A DNA stretch of 64,000 bases from Streptomyces luteolus (GCF_029968015.1 NZ_JASCIS010000005.1:217332-281331); one strand, 5' to 3'. Shown: positions 24,499-32,713, counted from the stretch's first letter. Numbers and translations are program-made. Notes: generated by a model not told the origin, from the letters alone.

Positions 24499-25125
24499 AT
24501 GCAGGACGAGTACCGCACCGTAGCCCGCGAGGGCATGCACGAGACCGAGGTCAACCGCTCCCGCTTCCTGTGCGCGCTCGCGCCGGCGGCGTCGGAGGAG
24601 GAGGCCCAGGCGTTCATCGCGCGCGTCCGCAAGGAGCACCCGGGCGCCAACCACAACTGCTGGGCGTACGTGATCGGCGCCGACGCCTCCGTACAGAAGG
24701 CGAGCGATGACGGGGAGCCCGGGGGCACGGCGGGCGTGCCGATGCTGCAGATGCTGACGCGGCGGGACATGCGGTACGTCGTCGCGGTCGTCACGCGCTA
24801 CTTCGGCGGTGTGAAGCTCGGCGCGGGCGGCCTGATCCGGGCGTACGGCGGGGCGGTCGGCGAGGCCCTGGACGCGCTCGGCACGATCACGCGGCGCCGG
24901 TTCCGGCTCGCCACGGTGACGGTGGACCACCAGCGCGCGGGCAAGGTGCAGAACGATCTGCGGTCCACGGGGCGCGAGGTGCGGGACGTGCGCTACGGCG
25001 AGGCGGTGACGATCGAGATCGGCCTGCCGGACGCGGACGTCGAGGCCTTCCGCGGCTGGCTCGCGGACGTGACGGCGGGCACGGCGGAGCTTCGGCTCGG
25101 CGGGGAGGCGTACGGGGACGCGTGA
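24499..25125 (+). CDS. YigZ/IMPACT family protein
   Basis: 208 residues. The N-terminal UPF0029/IMPACT domain (about 12-120) contains NHNCWAYVIG, SDDGEPGGTAGVPML and VVTRYFGGVKLGAGGLIRAY, the family's hallmark. A DUF1949 domain (about 135-205) follows. IMPACT proteins affect translation or stress signalling in eukaryotes; the bacterial role is unclear, with nucleic acid binding proposed. ATG at 24499 sits just past the inverted dispersed repeat. Convergent with the small gene at 25148-25420. Confidence 0.95.
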   Translation: MQDEYRTVAREGMHETEVNRSRFLCALAPAASEEEAQAFIARVRKEHPGANHNCWAYVIGADASVQKASDDGEPGGTAGVPMLQMLTRRDMRYVVAVVTRYFGGVKLGAGGLIRAYGGAVGEALDALGTITRRRFRLATVTVDHQRAGKVQNDLRSTGREVRDVRYGEAVTIEIGLPDADVEAFRGWLADVTAGTAELRLGGEAYGDA

Positions 25126-25147
25126 CGGCCCGACCGCCCCGGGCCGC

Positions 25148-25420
25148 TCACTCCTCGTCCGGCAGGGCCTCGTCGACCTCCGCGACCCAGCCGTACGGCA
25201 GCTCGTCGCCGTCGACGGTCGCGGCCTCGACGGTGCGGGTCGCCGGGTCGATGTCCACGTGCACGCCCTCGCCCGCGTACCGGGGGAATCCGCTCGCGCC
25301 GGTCTCGCCGGTGCGCACGACGGTGGCCGAGCGCAGCGCGGTGCCGTGGTCGGGATGGCCTTCGGCGTCGGTGAGCTGGGGCTTCAGGACGACAATGAAC
25401 CGCTCCGGGATCGCGCTCAT
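25148..25420 (-). CDS. conserved hypothetical protein, 90 residues
   Basis: Starts MSAIPERFIVVLKPQLTDAEG and ends in an acidic EVDEALPDEE. The composition is soluble and acidic, with no signal or membrane helix. It is 22 bp from the convergent IMPACT-family gene. No domain is recognised. Codon third positions are strongly G/C, as expected of a real gene. Confidence 0.75.
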   Translation of the reverse strand: MSAIPERFIVVLKPQLTDAEGHPDHGTALRSATVVRTGETGASGFPRYAGEGVHVDIDPATRTVEAATVDGDELPYGWVAEVDEALPDEE

Positions 25421-25620
25421 GCCCCGAGGCTAAGGCGCGCGCCCGCGCCCCGCCTCCCGTCGACCGGGCCCCAGGCGTGTCCGTCAAGTCCTACACCGCT
25501 GAATCGGACGCCCCACGCTCGCCGCCCTGTTCGAGCTGTGCGAGCGTCGAAGGCACGGCCCGCCTGCTCCCCTCGGGATGCCGGGCCTCCGGCGTACCGG
25601 TTCCAGTGAGCGGAGGGCCC

Positions 25621-26586
25621 ATGCGCACCATGCCTCGCGGCTACTCGATCGACCTCGGCAGCGCGATGCTGCGGATCCTCGCCCGCAACGGGGAGCGGAT
25701 CCTGCACATGCCGACGGTCGCCGCGCTCGACTTCGAGGGCCGAATACGCGCCCGGGGCAGCCGCGCCGTGGAGATCCAGAGCAGCCGTCCGGACATGCTG
25801 CACCTGGTCCGGCCGGTGCTGCAGCGGTCCGTCGCCGACCCGCTGGTCGCCGCGTATCTGCTGCGCGCCGCGCTGCGGGAGGTCTCGGGCGACGCCAAGG
25901 CCAAGCACTTCGCCACCGCGACGCTGTGCGTGCCGGACCGGATGGGCGAGCTACAGGCCGAGGCCCTGCTTGTGGCGTGCGAGACGGCGGGGCTGCGGCG
26001 GGTCCGCCTGGTCGCCAAGTCCCTTGCCTGCGCGGTCGGTTCGGGGGTTCCGCTGGCCGAGCCCGCGGGCGCGCTCGTCGTCGACGTCGGCGCCGAGCGC
26101 AGCTCCGCCGCGCTGCTGTCCTGCGGTGACGTGATAGCGACGAGCAGCTTCCCGGTCGGCGGCCTGGACGTCGACGAGGGTCTCGTACGGCTCCTCCGGC
26201 ACCGGCACGGGCTGATCATCTCCCCGACCGAGGCGGAGCGCACCAAGGTCCGGATCGGCACGGCCGAGGCCGACAGCCTTCCGGTACGCGGCCACGACCT
26301 GCTCCGCGGCCTGCCCGACACCCGCACGGTCCCGGTGGCGGACCTGGTCCGGGTCCCCCTCGCCACGTACGACACCCTGGCGAAGCATGTGCTCGCCCTG
26401 CTGTCGGACAGTCCGCCGAAGCTGGTGGAGGACGTGCACGACCGGGGCCTCGTCCTGTGCGGCGAGGGCGCCCGCATGCGCGGCCTCGCCGAACGCCTCC
26501 GCGACCGCCTCAGCCTGCCGGTCCACGTTCCGGACCAGCCGGGGGACGTGGGGGTCCTCGGGGCCTGGGACGTGGTGGAGGTCTAA
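25621..26586 (+). CDS. MreB-like actin-family protein with degenerate phosphate loop
   Basis: 321 residues, slightly shorter than MreB (about 340). The actin fold is traceable: phosphate-1 loop SIDLGSAMLRI (9-19), a VADPLVAAYLLRAALRE helix, the connect region AKSLACAVGSGVPL, phosphate-2 loop VVDVGAERSSAALL (153-166), and the MreB-like EAERTKVRIGTAEADSLPVRGHDLLRGLP. MreB has DIGGGTT in phosphate-2; here two glycines and the threonines are changed (DVGAERS), and phosphate-1 lacks the usual TANT. ATP binding may be weak or lost. ATG at 25621 follows GCGGAGGG. It is not next to mreC/mreD, so it is an orphan, possibly a filament-capping or regulatory paralogue. Confidence 0.85.
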   Translation: MRTMPRGYSIDLGSAMLRILARNGERILHMPTVAALDFEGRIRARGSRAVEIQSSRPDMLHLVRPVLQRSVADPLVAAYLLRAALREVSGDAKAKHFATATLCVPDRMGELQAEALLVACETAGLRRVRLVAKSLACAVGSGVPLAEPAGALVVDVGAERSSAALLSCGDVIATSSFPVGGLDVDEGLVRLLRHRHGLIISPTEAERTKVRIGTAEADSLPVRGHDLLRGLPDTRTVPVADLVRVPLATYDTLAKHVLALLSDSPPKLVEDVHDRGLVLCGEGARMRGLAERLRDRLSLPVHVPDQPGDVGVLGAWDVVEV

Positions 26587-26601
26587 CGGCCGGGCAAGGG
26601 G

Positions 26602-27111
26602 CTACTCCCCCGTCGCCCCGTCGATGCGCTCGCGCAGCAGATCGGCGTGGCCGTTGTGCCGGGCGTACTCCTCGATCATGTGCGTGAGGACGTACCGCAG
26701 GGTGTACTCCTCGCCGTGTGCCGTGCCGGTCACGTCGAGCGAGGTGGCCGAGGCGGTGAACTCCCTTGCGTACGCGCACTCTTCCCGCCACGCCGCGAAG
26801 GCCTCGCCGGGGTCGGCTTCGGCCACGTCGAACTCGGCGAACTCACCCGGCCGCGCGCCCGGCCAGCGCGTCGTGGTCGACTGCCCGGCGAGGACGTTGC
26901 GGAACCAGCTCCGCTCGACCTCGGCCGCGTGCCGGACCAGGCCGAGCAGGGTGAGCGCGGAGGGTTCGACGGCCCGCGTGCGCAGTTGCCCGGCGGTGAG
27001 ACCCGCGCACTTGCGCTCGAGGATCGCCCGCTGGTCGTCGAGAAAGCGGCTGAGCGAGGCGCGCTCGTCCGCCTCGGTCCGCAGGGGCCGGGTGTCGTTC
27101 CGCTGAGTCAT
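26602..27111 (-). CDS. DinB family protein (DUF664)
   Basis: 169 residues of the DinB/DUF664 four-helix bundle. The metal-site histidines appear in LLGLVRHAAEVERSWF (first His) and YVLTHMIEEYARHNGHADLL (the paired His residues). Members include mycothiol-dependent transferases, which are common in actinobacteria, so a thiol-transfer role is plausible. It is monocistronic, convergent with the MreB-like gene 15 bp away. Confidence 0.92.
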   Translation of the reverse strand: MTQRNDTRPLRTEADERASLSRFLDDQRAILERKCAGLTAGQLRTRAVEPSALTLLGLVRHAAEVERSWFRNVLAGQSTTTRWPGARPGEFAEFDVAEADPGEAFAAWREECAYAREFTASATSLDVTGTAHGEEYTLRYVLTHMIEEYARHNGHADLLRERIDGATGE

Positions 27112-27218
27112 CCGGCCATCCTGCCAACGACGGCCGCGGGAATGCCCGCCGGGTCACGGCTGTTGGCGTGGACGGAGCTGCCGACTCGGCAGTGCGGCGA
27201 ACCGACGGAGGCCGAAGC

Positions 27219-27626
27219 ATGTACGCGGACCAGGCGACCATCCGCAGGATTCTCACGGAGACCGGGGACACCTGGGCGGTCGTCGGCCTCTCCGGCAATC
27301 AGGCGCGTGCCGCGTACGGGGTCGCCGAGGTCCTGCAGCGCTTCGGGAAGCGGATCGTCCCCATCCATCCGAAGGCGGAGACGGTGCACGGCGAGCAGGG
27401 GTACGCCTCGCTCGCGGACGTCCCCTTCCCGGTGGACGTGGTCGATGTCTTCGTCAACAGCTCGCTGGCCGGTCAGGTGGCCGACGAGGCGGTCGCGGCG
27501 GGCACCCGGGCGGTCTGGTTCCAGCTGGGCGTGATCGACGAGGCGGCGTACGAACGGACGCGCGCTGCGGGCCTGGACATGGTGATGGACCGGTGCCCGG
27601 CGATCGAGATACCCCGCCTGGGCTGA
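27219..27626 (+). CDS. CoA-binding domain protein (YccU-like)
   Basis: 135 residues, a single Rossmann-type CoA-binding domain: WAVVGLSGNQARAAYGVAEVL, then RIVPIHPKA, VDVVDVFVNS and VWFQLGVID, ending MDRCPAIEIPRL with the conserved Cys-Pro. Homologues bind CoA or acyl-CoA; the physiological role is unclear. ATG at 27219 follows CGGAGG at 27206-27211. Divergent from the DinB gene and convergent with the YbaK-type gene. Confidence 0.93.
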   Translation: MYADQATIRRILTETGDTWAVVGLSGNQARAAYGVAEVLQRFGKRIVPIHPKAETVHGEQGYASLADVPFPVDVVDVFVNSSLAGQVADEAVAAGTRAVWFQLGVIDEAAYERTRAAGLDMVMDRCPAIEIPRLG

Positions 27627-27654
27627 GCCCGGCGCCCCACGCGGAGCGCGCCGC

Positions 27655-28218
27655 TCAGCCCGCCGCCACCCCGAGCCCCTCGATGACGACCGCACCGGGC
27701 AGCTCCGCGAAGGCCTTGCCCGGCACGATCAGCTTGCCGCGCCTGCGGCCGCTGCCGACCAGGACGTACGGGACGTCGAGGACGGCCGCGTCCACGAGGA
27801 CCGGCCACTCCTCGGGCAGCCCGATCGGCGTGATGCCGCCGTACTCCATGCCGGTCTCGCCGGTCGCCGTGTCCATCGGGGCGAACGAGGCCTTGCGGGC
27901 GCCGAGTTGGCGGCGGACCACGCCGTTGACGTCCACGCGCGCGCCGGACAGGACCAGGCAGGCCGCGAGGCTGCTCTCGCCGCCGCGCTTGCCGGAGACG
28001 ACCACGCAGTTCGCGGACTGGTCGAGGAGTTCGGGCCCGTAGTGCTCCGCGAAGACCGCCGTGTCGGCGATCTCCGGGTCCGTGTCCACGTACACGAACT
28101 GCTCGGCGGGGACGCTGCCGCGCCAGTGGCGTACGGCGTTCGCGACGGGTGTGGTCAGCTCGTCCAGGCACTCGGGGGCGGGACGGGCGTTGTCGAAGGA
28201 GCCGAGGGGAGCGCGCAT
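27655..28218 (-). CDS. YbaK/ProX-type aminoacyl-tRNA deacylase
   Basis: 187 residues of the YbaK/EbsC fold. Conserved pieces include KRGGESSLAACLVLSGARVD, the invariant-Lys segment RRQLGARKASFAP, GGITPIGLPEEWPVLVD and YVLVGSGRRRGKLIV. It would hydrolyse mischarged tRNA (for example Cys- or Ala-tRNAPro) in trans. ATG at 28218 was preferred over the longer alternative at 28284 because the homologous fold begins right after it. Confidence 0.9.
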   Translation of the reverse strand: MRAPLGSFDNARPAPECLDELTTPVANAVRHWRGSVPAEQFVYVDTDPEIADTAVFAEHYGPELLDQSANCVVVSGKRGGESSLAACLVLSGARVDVNGVVRRQLGARKASFAPMDTATGETGMEYGGITPIGLPEEWPVLVDAAVLDVPYVLVGSGRRRGKLIVPGKAFAELPGAVVIEGLGVAAG

Positions 28219-28289
28219 GGACAGAACGTAACAGCGCCCCCCAGGTCGGAGCCGGGCCGTCTCACTCAGCGGGCGCCCCGGCAAGCCCC

Positions 28290-28862
28290 TCAGGTGGCCG
28301 GCGGGATGGACACCGCCATCGTCATCTCCACCGGCACGTCACCGTCGTTGTGGTAGCCGTGCGGGACGTTCGACTCGAAGGTGGCCGAGCACCCGGCCGG
28401 TACGGAGTGGTCGACCCCGTCCACCCGCAGGGTGAGGTCGCCCGCCGAGACGTGCACCAGCTCGACCGTGCCGCGCGGGTGCGGATCGGACTCGCTGCTC
28501 TCGCCGGGCATGATCCGCCAGGACCAGAGTTCGAGCGGGCCGCGTTTCTCCGTGCCGACGAGGAGTTTGGTCCAACTCCCGGCCTCCGTCGACCACATGC
28601 GCACGATCTGCTCCTCGGGCACGATGCGGACGTGCCCGCCCTGCTCGTAGTCGAGGAGCGTGGTGATGCTGACGCCGAGCGCGTCGGCGAGCTTGACCGT
28701 CGTCCCCACGCTGGGGTTCGTCCGCGCCTGCTCGATCTGGATGATCATGCCGCGGCTGACCCCTGAGCGGGCCGCGAGGGCGTCGAGCGTGAAGCCGCGC
28801 TCGCCGCGCCAGCGCTTCAGATTGCGGGCGAGCGACTGGGTGAGCTGATCGAGGTCCGACAC
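28290..28862 (-). CDS. XRE-family regulator with C-terminal cupin domain
   Basis: 190 residues: a helix-turn-helix (about 12-65, FTLDALAARSGVSRGMIIQ then EQARTNPSVGTTVKLADALGV) and a cupin sensor domain (about 95-185, HPRGTVELVHVSAGDLTLRV, FESNVPHGYHNDG). The GTG start at 28862 is chosen; an ATG at 28940 would place the start inside the operator palindrome. Divergent from an EamA-type exporter whose promoter region holds two palindromes, the expected targets. Regulators of this build usually sense small metabolites such as amino acids or polyamines. Confidence 0.92.
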   Translation of the reverse strand: MSDLDQLTQSLARNLKRWRGERGFTLDALAARSGVSRGMIIQIEQARTNPSVGTTVKLADALGVSITTLLDYEQGGHVRIVPEEQIVRMWSTEAGSWTKLLVGTEKRGPLELWSWRIMPGESSESDPHPRGTVELVHVSAGDLTLRVDGVDHSVPAGCSATFESNVPHGYHNDGDVPVEMTMAVSIPPAT

Positions 28863-28933
28863 GTCCCGTCCATGGTCGAGTCTGCGGGCAGAAACCGGCG
28901 CCACCACGCGCAGTCGCATATTCTGGATGACAG

Positions 28934-28951
28934 AGTTCAATCCATTGAACT
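28934..28951. promoter_or_regulatory. operator-like palindrome AGTTCAA-N4-TTGAACT
   Basis: A perfect 7-bp inverted repeat with a 4-bp centre (TCCA), AT-rich in a GC-rich genome. It lies between the XRE-cupin gene (start 28862) and the EamA gene (start 29001). Dyad length and position suit an XRE dimer. Confidence 0.65.
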
Positions 28952-28957
28952 ACGGTG

Positions 28958-28967
28958 TGGTGCACCA
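28958..28967. promoter_or_regulatory. second palindrome TGGTGCACCA
   Basis: A perfect 10-bp palindrome starting 7 bp right of the AGTTCAA dyad and 34 bp before the EamA start. It may be a second protein site or part of the promoter. Confidence 0.35.
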
Positions 28968-29000
28968 AACGTCCAGCACACTGTACTGCGAGGTCGCCGC

Positions 29001-29867
29001 ATGTCCGCACTCTTCGCCCTGGCCACCAGCCTCCTCTGGGGGCTCGCCGACTTCGGCGGAGGGCTGCTCACACGACGTATCCCGGCCCTGACGGTCGTGG
29101 TCGTCTCGCAGTGCGTCGCGGTGGTCGTGCTCGGCGCGATCGTCGTCGCGACCGGCGCGTGGAGCGAGTGGGGCCCGCAGCTGTGGTTCGCGGTCGCCGC
29201 CGGTGCCGTCGGCCCGGTCGCGATGCTCGCCTTCTACCGGGCCCTCGCCCTCGGCCCGATGGGCGTGGTCTCCCCGCTCGGCTCGATCGGCGTGCTCGTC
29301 CCGGTCGGCGTCGGCCTGCTCCTCGGCGAACGGCCGGGACTCCTGCAGTACGGCGGGATCGCGGTCGCCGTCGTCGGCGTACTCCTCGCGGGCGGGCCGG
29401 AGTTGCGGGGTGCGCCGGTGCAGCGGCAGGCCATTCTGCTCACCTTCGTCGCGGCGTTCGGGTTCGGCGCCGTGATGGCCCTGATCGCGGAGGCCTCGAC
29501 GACGGTCACCGGGCTGTTCCTCGCGCTCTTCGTGCAGCGCGTGACCAACGTCGTGGCGGGCGGCTCGGCCCTCTGGCTCTCGGTGCGGCGCGGGGCGCGG
29601 GCCCTGCCGGAGGAGGGCGGTTTCCGGGTGGTGTGGGCGGCGCTGCCCGCACTCGCGTTCGTGGGTCTCGCCGATGTGGCGGCCAACGGTACGTACGCGA
29701 TGGCCGCGCGGACCGGACCCGTCACCGTCGCCGCCGTACTCGCCTCGCTCTACCCGGTGGTGACGGCGCTCGCCGCCCGCGGAGTGCTCAAGGAGCAACT
29801 GCGTACCGTCCAGGCCGCGGGCGCGGGACTCGCCCTCCTCGGGACCGTTCTCCTGGCCGGGGGCTAG
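29001..29867 (+). CDS. EamA/DMT family transporter
   Basis: 288 residues with ten hydrophobic helices in two EamA repeats (about 1-135 and 148-285). The start MSALFALATSLLWGLADFGG is typical. ATG at 29001 follows GAGG. It is probably a metabolite exporter, controlled by the divergent XRE-cupin regulator. The stop TAG falls inside the first copy of a 34-bp tandem duplication, and the convergent acyltransferase gene ends in the second copy. Confidence 0.92.
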   Translation: MSALFALATSLLWGLADFGGGLLTRRIPALTVVVVSQCVAVVVLGAIVVATGAWSEWGPQLWFAVAAGAVGPVAMLAFYRALALGPMGVVSPLGSIGVLVPVGVGLLLGERPGLLQYGGIAVAVVGVLLAGGPELRGAPVQRQAILLTFVAAFGFGAVMALIAEASTTVTGLFLALFVQRVTNVVAGGSALWLSVRRGARALPEEGGFRVVWAALPALAFVGLADVAANGTYAMAARTGPVTVAAVLASLYPVVTALAARGVLKEQLRTVQAAGAGLALLGTVLLAGG

Positions 29868-29914
29868 CCCTGGGGCTGCTGTTCTCCTGGCCGGGGGCTA
29901 GCCCTGGGGCTGCT
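29847..29914. repeat. perfect 34-bp tandem duplication at convergent stop codons
   Basis: Positions 29847-29880 and 29881-29914 are identical. Each copy contains CTAG. The EamA stop uses the TAG of copy one (29865-29867), and the acyltransferase stop uses the CTA of copy two (29898-29900). A single ancestral copy would have had both stops overlapping in one CTAG. Confidence 0.95.
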
Positions 29915-30740
29915 GTCCGGCCGCCGGGCTGTTCTCGGCGGCCTTCAGGTGCTCCGCCAACTCGGCGAGCGCGCGCAGCTCTTCGGGGGTGACGCCCTCC
30001 GGGATCGGCACCGGCGCCGGGGTGCGCAACGGCGGCTGCCAGCCCTGCTCGGCGTCCCAGGTCCGCACCACCCGCGCGGGCGCCCCGGCCACCACCGCGT
30101 GGTCGGGCACCTCGCCCCGTACGACGGAACCGGCCGCCACCACCACGTTCCGGCCGATGCGCGCGCCCGGCAGGATCACGGCGTTGGTGCCGATCCAGCA
30201 GCCGGGGCCGATCTCCACCGGCTCCATCCGCGGCCACTGCTTGCCGACCGGGGTGGTCGGGTCGTCGTAACTGTGGTTCGTGGACGTGACGTAGACGTGC
30301 GGGCCGAAGTAGCAGTCGTCGCCGATCGTCACCGAGGTGTCGGCGATGACATGGCTGCCGCGGCCCAGGACCACACCGTCGCCGATACACAGGATCGGCT
30401 CGGGCCCGAGGTCCAGGTCCGGCATCAGGCCCGCCGTCAGCGTGACCTGCTCGCCGATGACGCAGTGCGCGCCGAGCCGGATCCACGGTTCGCCGAAGAC
30501 GGTGCCCTGCGGGAACGCCAGCCTGGTCCCCGTACCGATCGCGCCGAAGCGCAGCCGCCCCGGGCGGGCCTCCGTGACCGCGCCGGCGCCCTGCACCCAG
30601 CGCCAGCCGGCGTGCACGGCGCGCGTGACGGCGCGGCGGCGCCAGGCGGCGAGAGCACTGCCCGGCCCGCCCGTCCGGCTGCCCGTCCTCCTGCCCGTCC
30701 GCCTGCCCGCGAATGAGAACGCGTTCTTGTTCTTCGGCAC
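29898..30740 (-). CDS. left-handed beta-helix (hexapeptide) acyltransferase
   Basis: 280 residues. Repeated [I/V]G-x4 hexapeptides form the beta-helix (about 85-225: IRLGAHCVIGEQVTL, ILCIGDGVVLGRGSHVIA, VTIGDDCYFGPHVYV, VEIGPGCWIGTNAVILPGA), with the active-site His in STNHSYDDP. The C-terminus carries a Pro-rich linker and a short helix. GTG at 30740 (VPKNKNAFSFAG) is preferred to an ATG at 30797. Acyl donor (acetyl- or succinyl-CoA) and acceptor are unknown; sugar or xenobiotic acetylation are typical. Confidence 0.88.
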   Translation of the reverse strand: MPKNKNAFSFAGRRTGRRTGSRTGGPGSALAAWRRRAVTRAVHAGWRWVQGAGAVTEARPGRLRFGAIGTGTRLAFPQGTVFGEPWIRLGAHCVIGEQVTLTAGLMPDLDLGPEPILCIGDGVVLGRGSHVIADTSVTIGDDCYFGPHVYVTSTNHSYDDPTTPVGKQWPRMEPVEIGPGCWIGTNAVILPGARIGRNVVVAAGSVVRGEVPDHAVVAGAPARVVRTWDAEQGWQPPLRTPAPVPIPEGVTPEELRALAELAEHLKAAENSPAAGQQPQG

Positions 30741-30887
30741 CCGCTCACCGTACTCAGCGCCGCGGCGGCCGACAGGCCCGTGAGCTGTGATCTTCACCCC
30801 ACCCGGCGCGCACGGCCCGAGGGCCGTGACTTACGGTTCCGGAAAGGACATGGGCGCGACGGACACGAACGACAACCAGGAGACGCA

Positions 30888-31418
30888 ATGGCAGAGCGGG
30901 CGTTGATCGCAGGCGTCGGCGGCGCGGAACCCGAGGTGGACGAGACGGCCTTCGCCGCGCCCACCTCCGTCGTCATCGGCGACGTGACCCTGAAGGCGGG
31001 GGCCAGCGTCTGGTACCACGCGGTGCTGCGCGCCGACTGCGGCCCGATCGTCCTCGGCGCCGACAGCAACATCCAGGACAACTGCACCGTGCACGTCGAC
31101 CCGGGCTTCCCGGTGACCATCGGCGACCGGGTCTCGGTGGGCCACAACGCCACGGTGCACGGCTGCACGGTCGAGGACGACTGCCTCATCGGCATGGGCG
31201 CGACCGTCCTCAACGGCGCGGTGATCGGCGCCGGTTCACTCGTCGCGGCGCAGGCGCTCGTACCGCAGGGACTTCAGGTGCCGCCGGGTTCGCTGGTCGC
31301 GGGCGTACCGGCGAAGGTGAGGCGCCCGCTGACCGACGAGGAGCGCGAGGGCATCAAGCTGAACGCGGCGATGTACACGGAGCTGGCGAAGACGCACGCG
31401 GCCGCGCACGGCGAGTAG
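30888..31418 (+). CDS. gamma-carbonic anhydrase family protein
   Basis: 176 residues of left-handed beta-helix. The three zinc ligands of the gamma-class are in place: His69 (NCTVHVD), His86 (VSVGHN) and His91 (ATVHGC). Length and the final helix ERE...YTELAK fit the family. ATG at 30888 follows AGGAGA at 30878-30883. It may hydrate CO2 or be an inactive homologue. Divergent from the LbH acyltransferase, with 147 bp between starts. Confidence 0.93.
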   Translation: MAERALIAGVGGAEPEVDETAFAAPTSVVIGDVTLKAGASVWYHAVLRADCGPIVLGADSNIQDNCTVHVDPGFPVTIGDRVSVGHNATVHGCTVEDDCLIGMGATVLNGAVIGAGSLVAAQALVPQGLQVPPGSLVAGVPAKVRRPLTDEEREGIKLNAAMYTELAKTHAAAHGE

Positions 31419-31421
31419 GGC

Positions 31422-32123
31422 TCACGTGGTCCGCTGCGGTGCCGTCGACGGCGGCACCGCAGATCGCCCTCCGGGCTCGTCCTCACTCTCCCCCGGCCTC
31501 CGGCCGGGAGGTGCCCCCAGACAGGCTCCTTTTTGGCGCCGCTTCAGCACCAGCATCGAGATCACCCCGAAGGCCACCGCGAGCACCAGCCCCAGCCAGG
31601 AGAACCGCTTCAGCCACGCCTCGGCGACCACACCCACGTAGTAGATGACGGCCGTCGTGCCGCCCGCCCACACGATGCCGCCGAGCACGTTGGCGGTGGC
31701 GAACTTCCAGTACGGCATGCGCAGTACGCCCGCGAGCGGGCCCGCGAAGATCCGCAGGAGCGCGACGAAGCGGCCGAAGAACACCGCCCACATGCCCCAC
31801 TTCTCGAAGGACCGCTCGGCGGAGGCGACGTTCGCCTCGCTGAAGTGCTTGGGGAACCTGCGGCCGAGCCGGGCCAGCAGCGGGCGCCCGCCCTTGCGGC
31901 CGATGGCGTACCCGATGGAGTCGCCGACGATGGCGCCGCCGGTCGCGCAGGCGCCGAGCACCACGGGGTCGATCCCGCCGCTCTGCGAGGCGAGCAGGGC
32001 CGAGCTGACGAGGATGATCTCGCCGGGGAGCGGGATGCCGAGGCTCTCCAGACCGATGACCACCCCCACCAGGATGTAGATGCTGACCGCGGGAACGGTC
32101 TCGAGCCACTCCTGGACGTGCAA
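31422..32123 (-). CDS. DedA family membrane protein with repeat-derived C-terminal tail
   Basis: 233 residues. DedA core: VGVVIGLESLGIPLPGEIIL, ATGGAIVGDSIGYAIGRKGG, FFGRFVALLRIFAGPLAGVLRMP and two or three further helices. DedA proteins move or flip lipid carriers such as undecaprenyl phosphate. I chose TTG at 32123 because GGAGG (complement of 32131-32135) sits 7 bp upstream. The last 30 residues (GACLGAPPGRRPGESEDEP and onward) are encoded by a dispersed intergenic repeat (31485-31528) and are not part of the family, so the original stop was probably lost. Confidence 0.88.
   Translation of the reverse strand: MHVQEWLETVPAVSIYILVGVVIGLESLGIPLPGEIILVSSALLASQSGGIDPVVLGACATGGAIVGDSIGYAIGRKGGRPLLARLGRRFPKHFSEANVASAERSFEKWGMWAVFFGRFVALLRIFAGPLAGVLRMPYWKFATANVLGGIVWAGGTTAVIYYVGVVAEAWLKRFSWLGLVLAVAFGVISMLVLKRRQKGACLGAPPGRRPGESEDEPGGRSAVPPSTAPQRTT
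31485..31528. repeat. dispersed repeat captured by the DedA reading frame
   Basis: A segment containing CCCCCGGCCTCCGGCCGGGA and then GGTGCCCCCAGAC, with a CCGGCC/GGCCGG hairpin. This kind of word is common between Streptomyces genes. Here it lies in frame at the 3' end of the DedA gene. Confidence 0.5.
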
Positions 32124-32260
32124 CGCCGGTCCTCCGAACTTCCCTGGTGCCACTGCGCGTGTGCGCTCCCCCGGGCGCACGCGGCGCAGCCTACTGGATC
32201 ACGCAGGACGGCCCCGCTCCCCTGCCTGCGGCGTGGGGGCGGGGCCTTGGCAGGTGCGGC

Positions 32261-32713
32261 TCAGCTGTTGGGGCGCAGCGTCCAGACGACCGTCATCTCG
32301 GTGGTCACGGCGCCGTCCTCACGGGTGACGGCTACGGCCACGGGGAACTCGGGCCGCTTGCCCTCGTCCAGCTCCGCGAGCACGTCGGCGATCGGGCGGC
32401 CGAGGGTCGCGGTGGCGGTGACGCGGCCCGTGGCGATCTTCTTGAACGCGATGTCGGCTGTGACCGGCAGCGGCACGGCACGCGACAGCTGGTCCGCGAA
32501 CGCGGCGAGGACGATGGCGCCGCTGGCCGACTCCCCGAGCGTGAAGATCGCGCCGGCGTGCGGGCCGCCGACGTGGTTGCGGTAGTCGGGGTCGTCGGGC
32601 AGGTGGAGGACGGCCCGCTCGGGCGTGGTCTCGGCGTACTCCAGGTTCAGGGTCCGGACCATCGGGACGGTGGCGGCGAGCATCTCGCCGATGGACATCT
32701 GGTCAGCGCTCAT
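32261..32713 (-). CDS. hotdog-fold thioesterase, DUF4442/PaaI-like
   Basis: 150 residues, one hotdog domain. MSADQMSIGEMLAATVPMVR leads into the core ...DDPDYRNHVGGPHAGAIFTLGESASGAI, where the HAGA loop and following helix form the thioester site. ATG at 32713. No partner gene is adjacent. It would hydrolyse an acyl-CoA; specificity cannot be read from the sequence. Confidence 0.9.
   Translation of the reverse strand: MSADQMSIGEMLAATVPMVRTLNLEYAETTPERAVLHLPDDPDYRNHVGGPHAGAIFTLGESASGAIVLAAFADQLSRAVPLPVTADIAFKKIATGRVTATATLGRPIADVLAELDEGKRPEFPVAVAVTREDGAVTTEMTVVWTLRPNS

Noticed and set aside
28863..28940. Longer start (ATG at 28940) for the XRE-cupin protein
   Set aside because: It would put the start codon within the operator palindrome and add residues not typical of the family.
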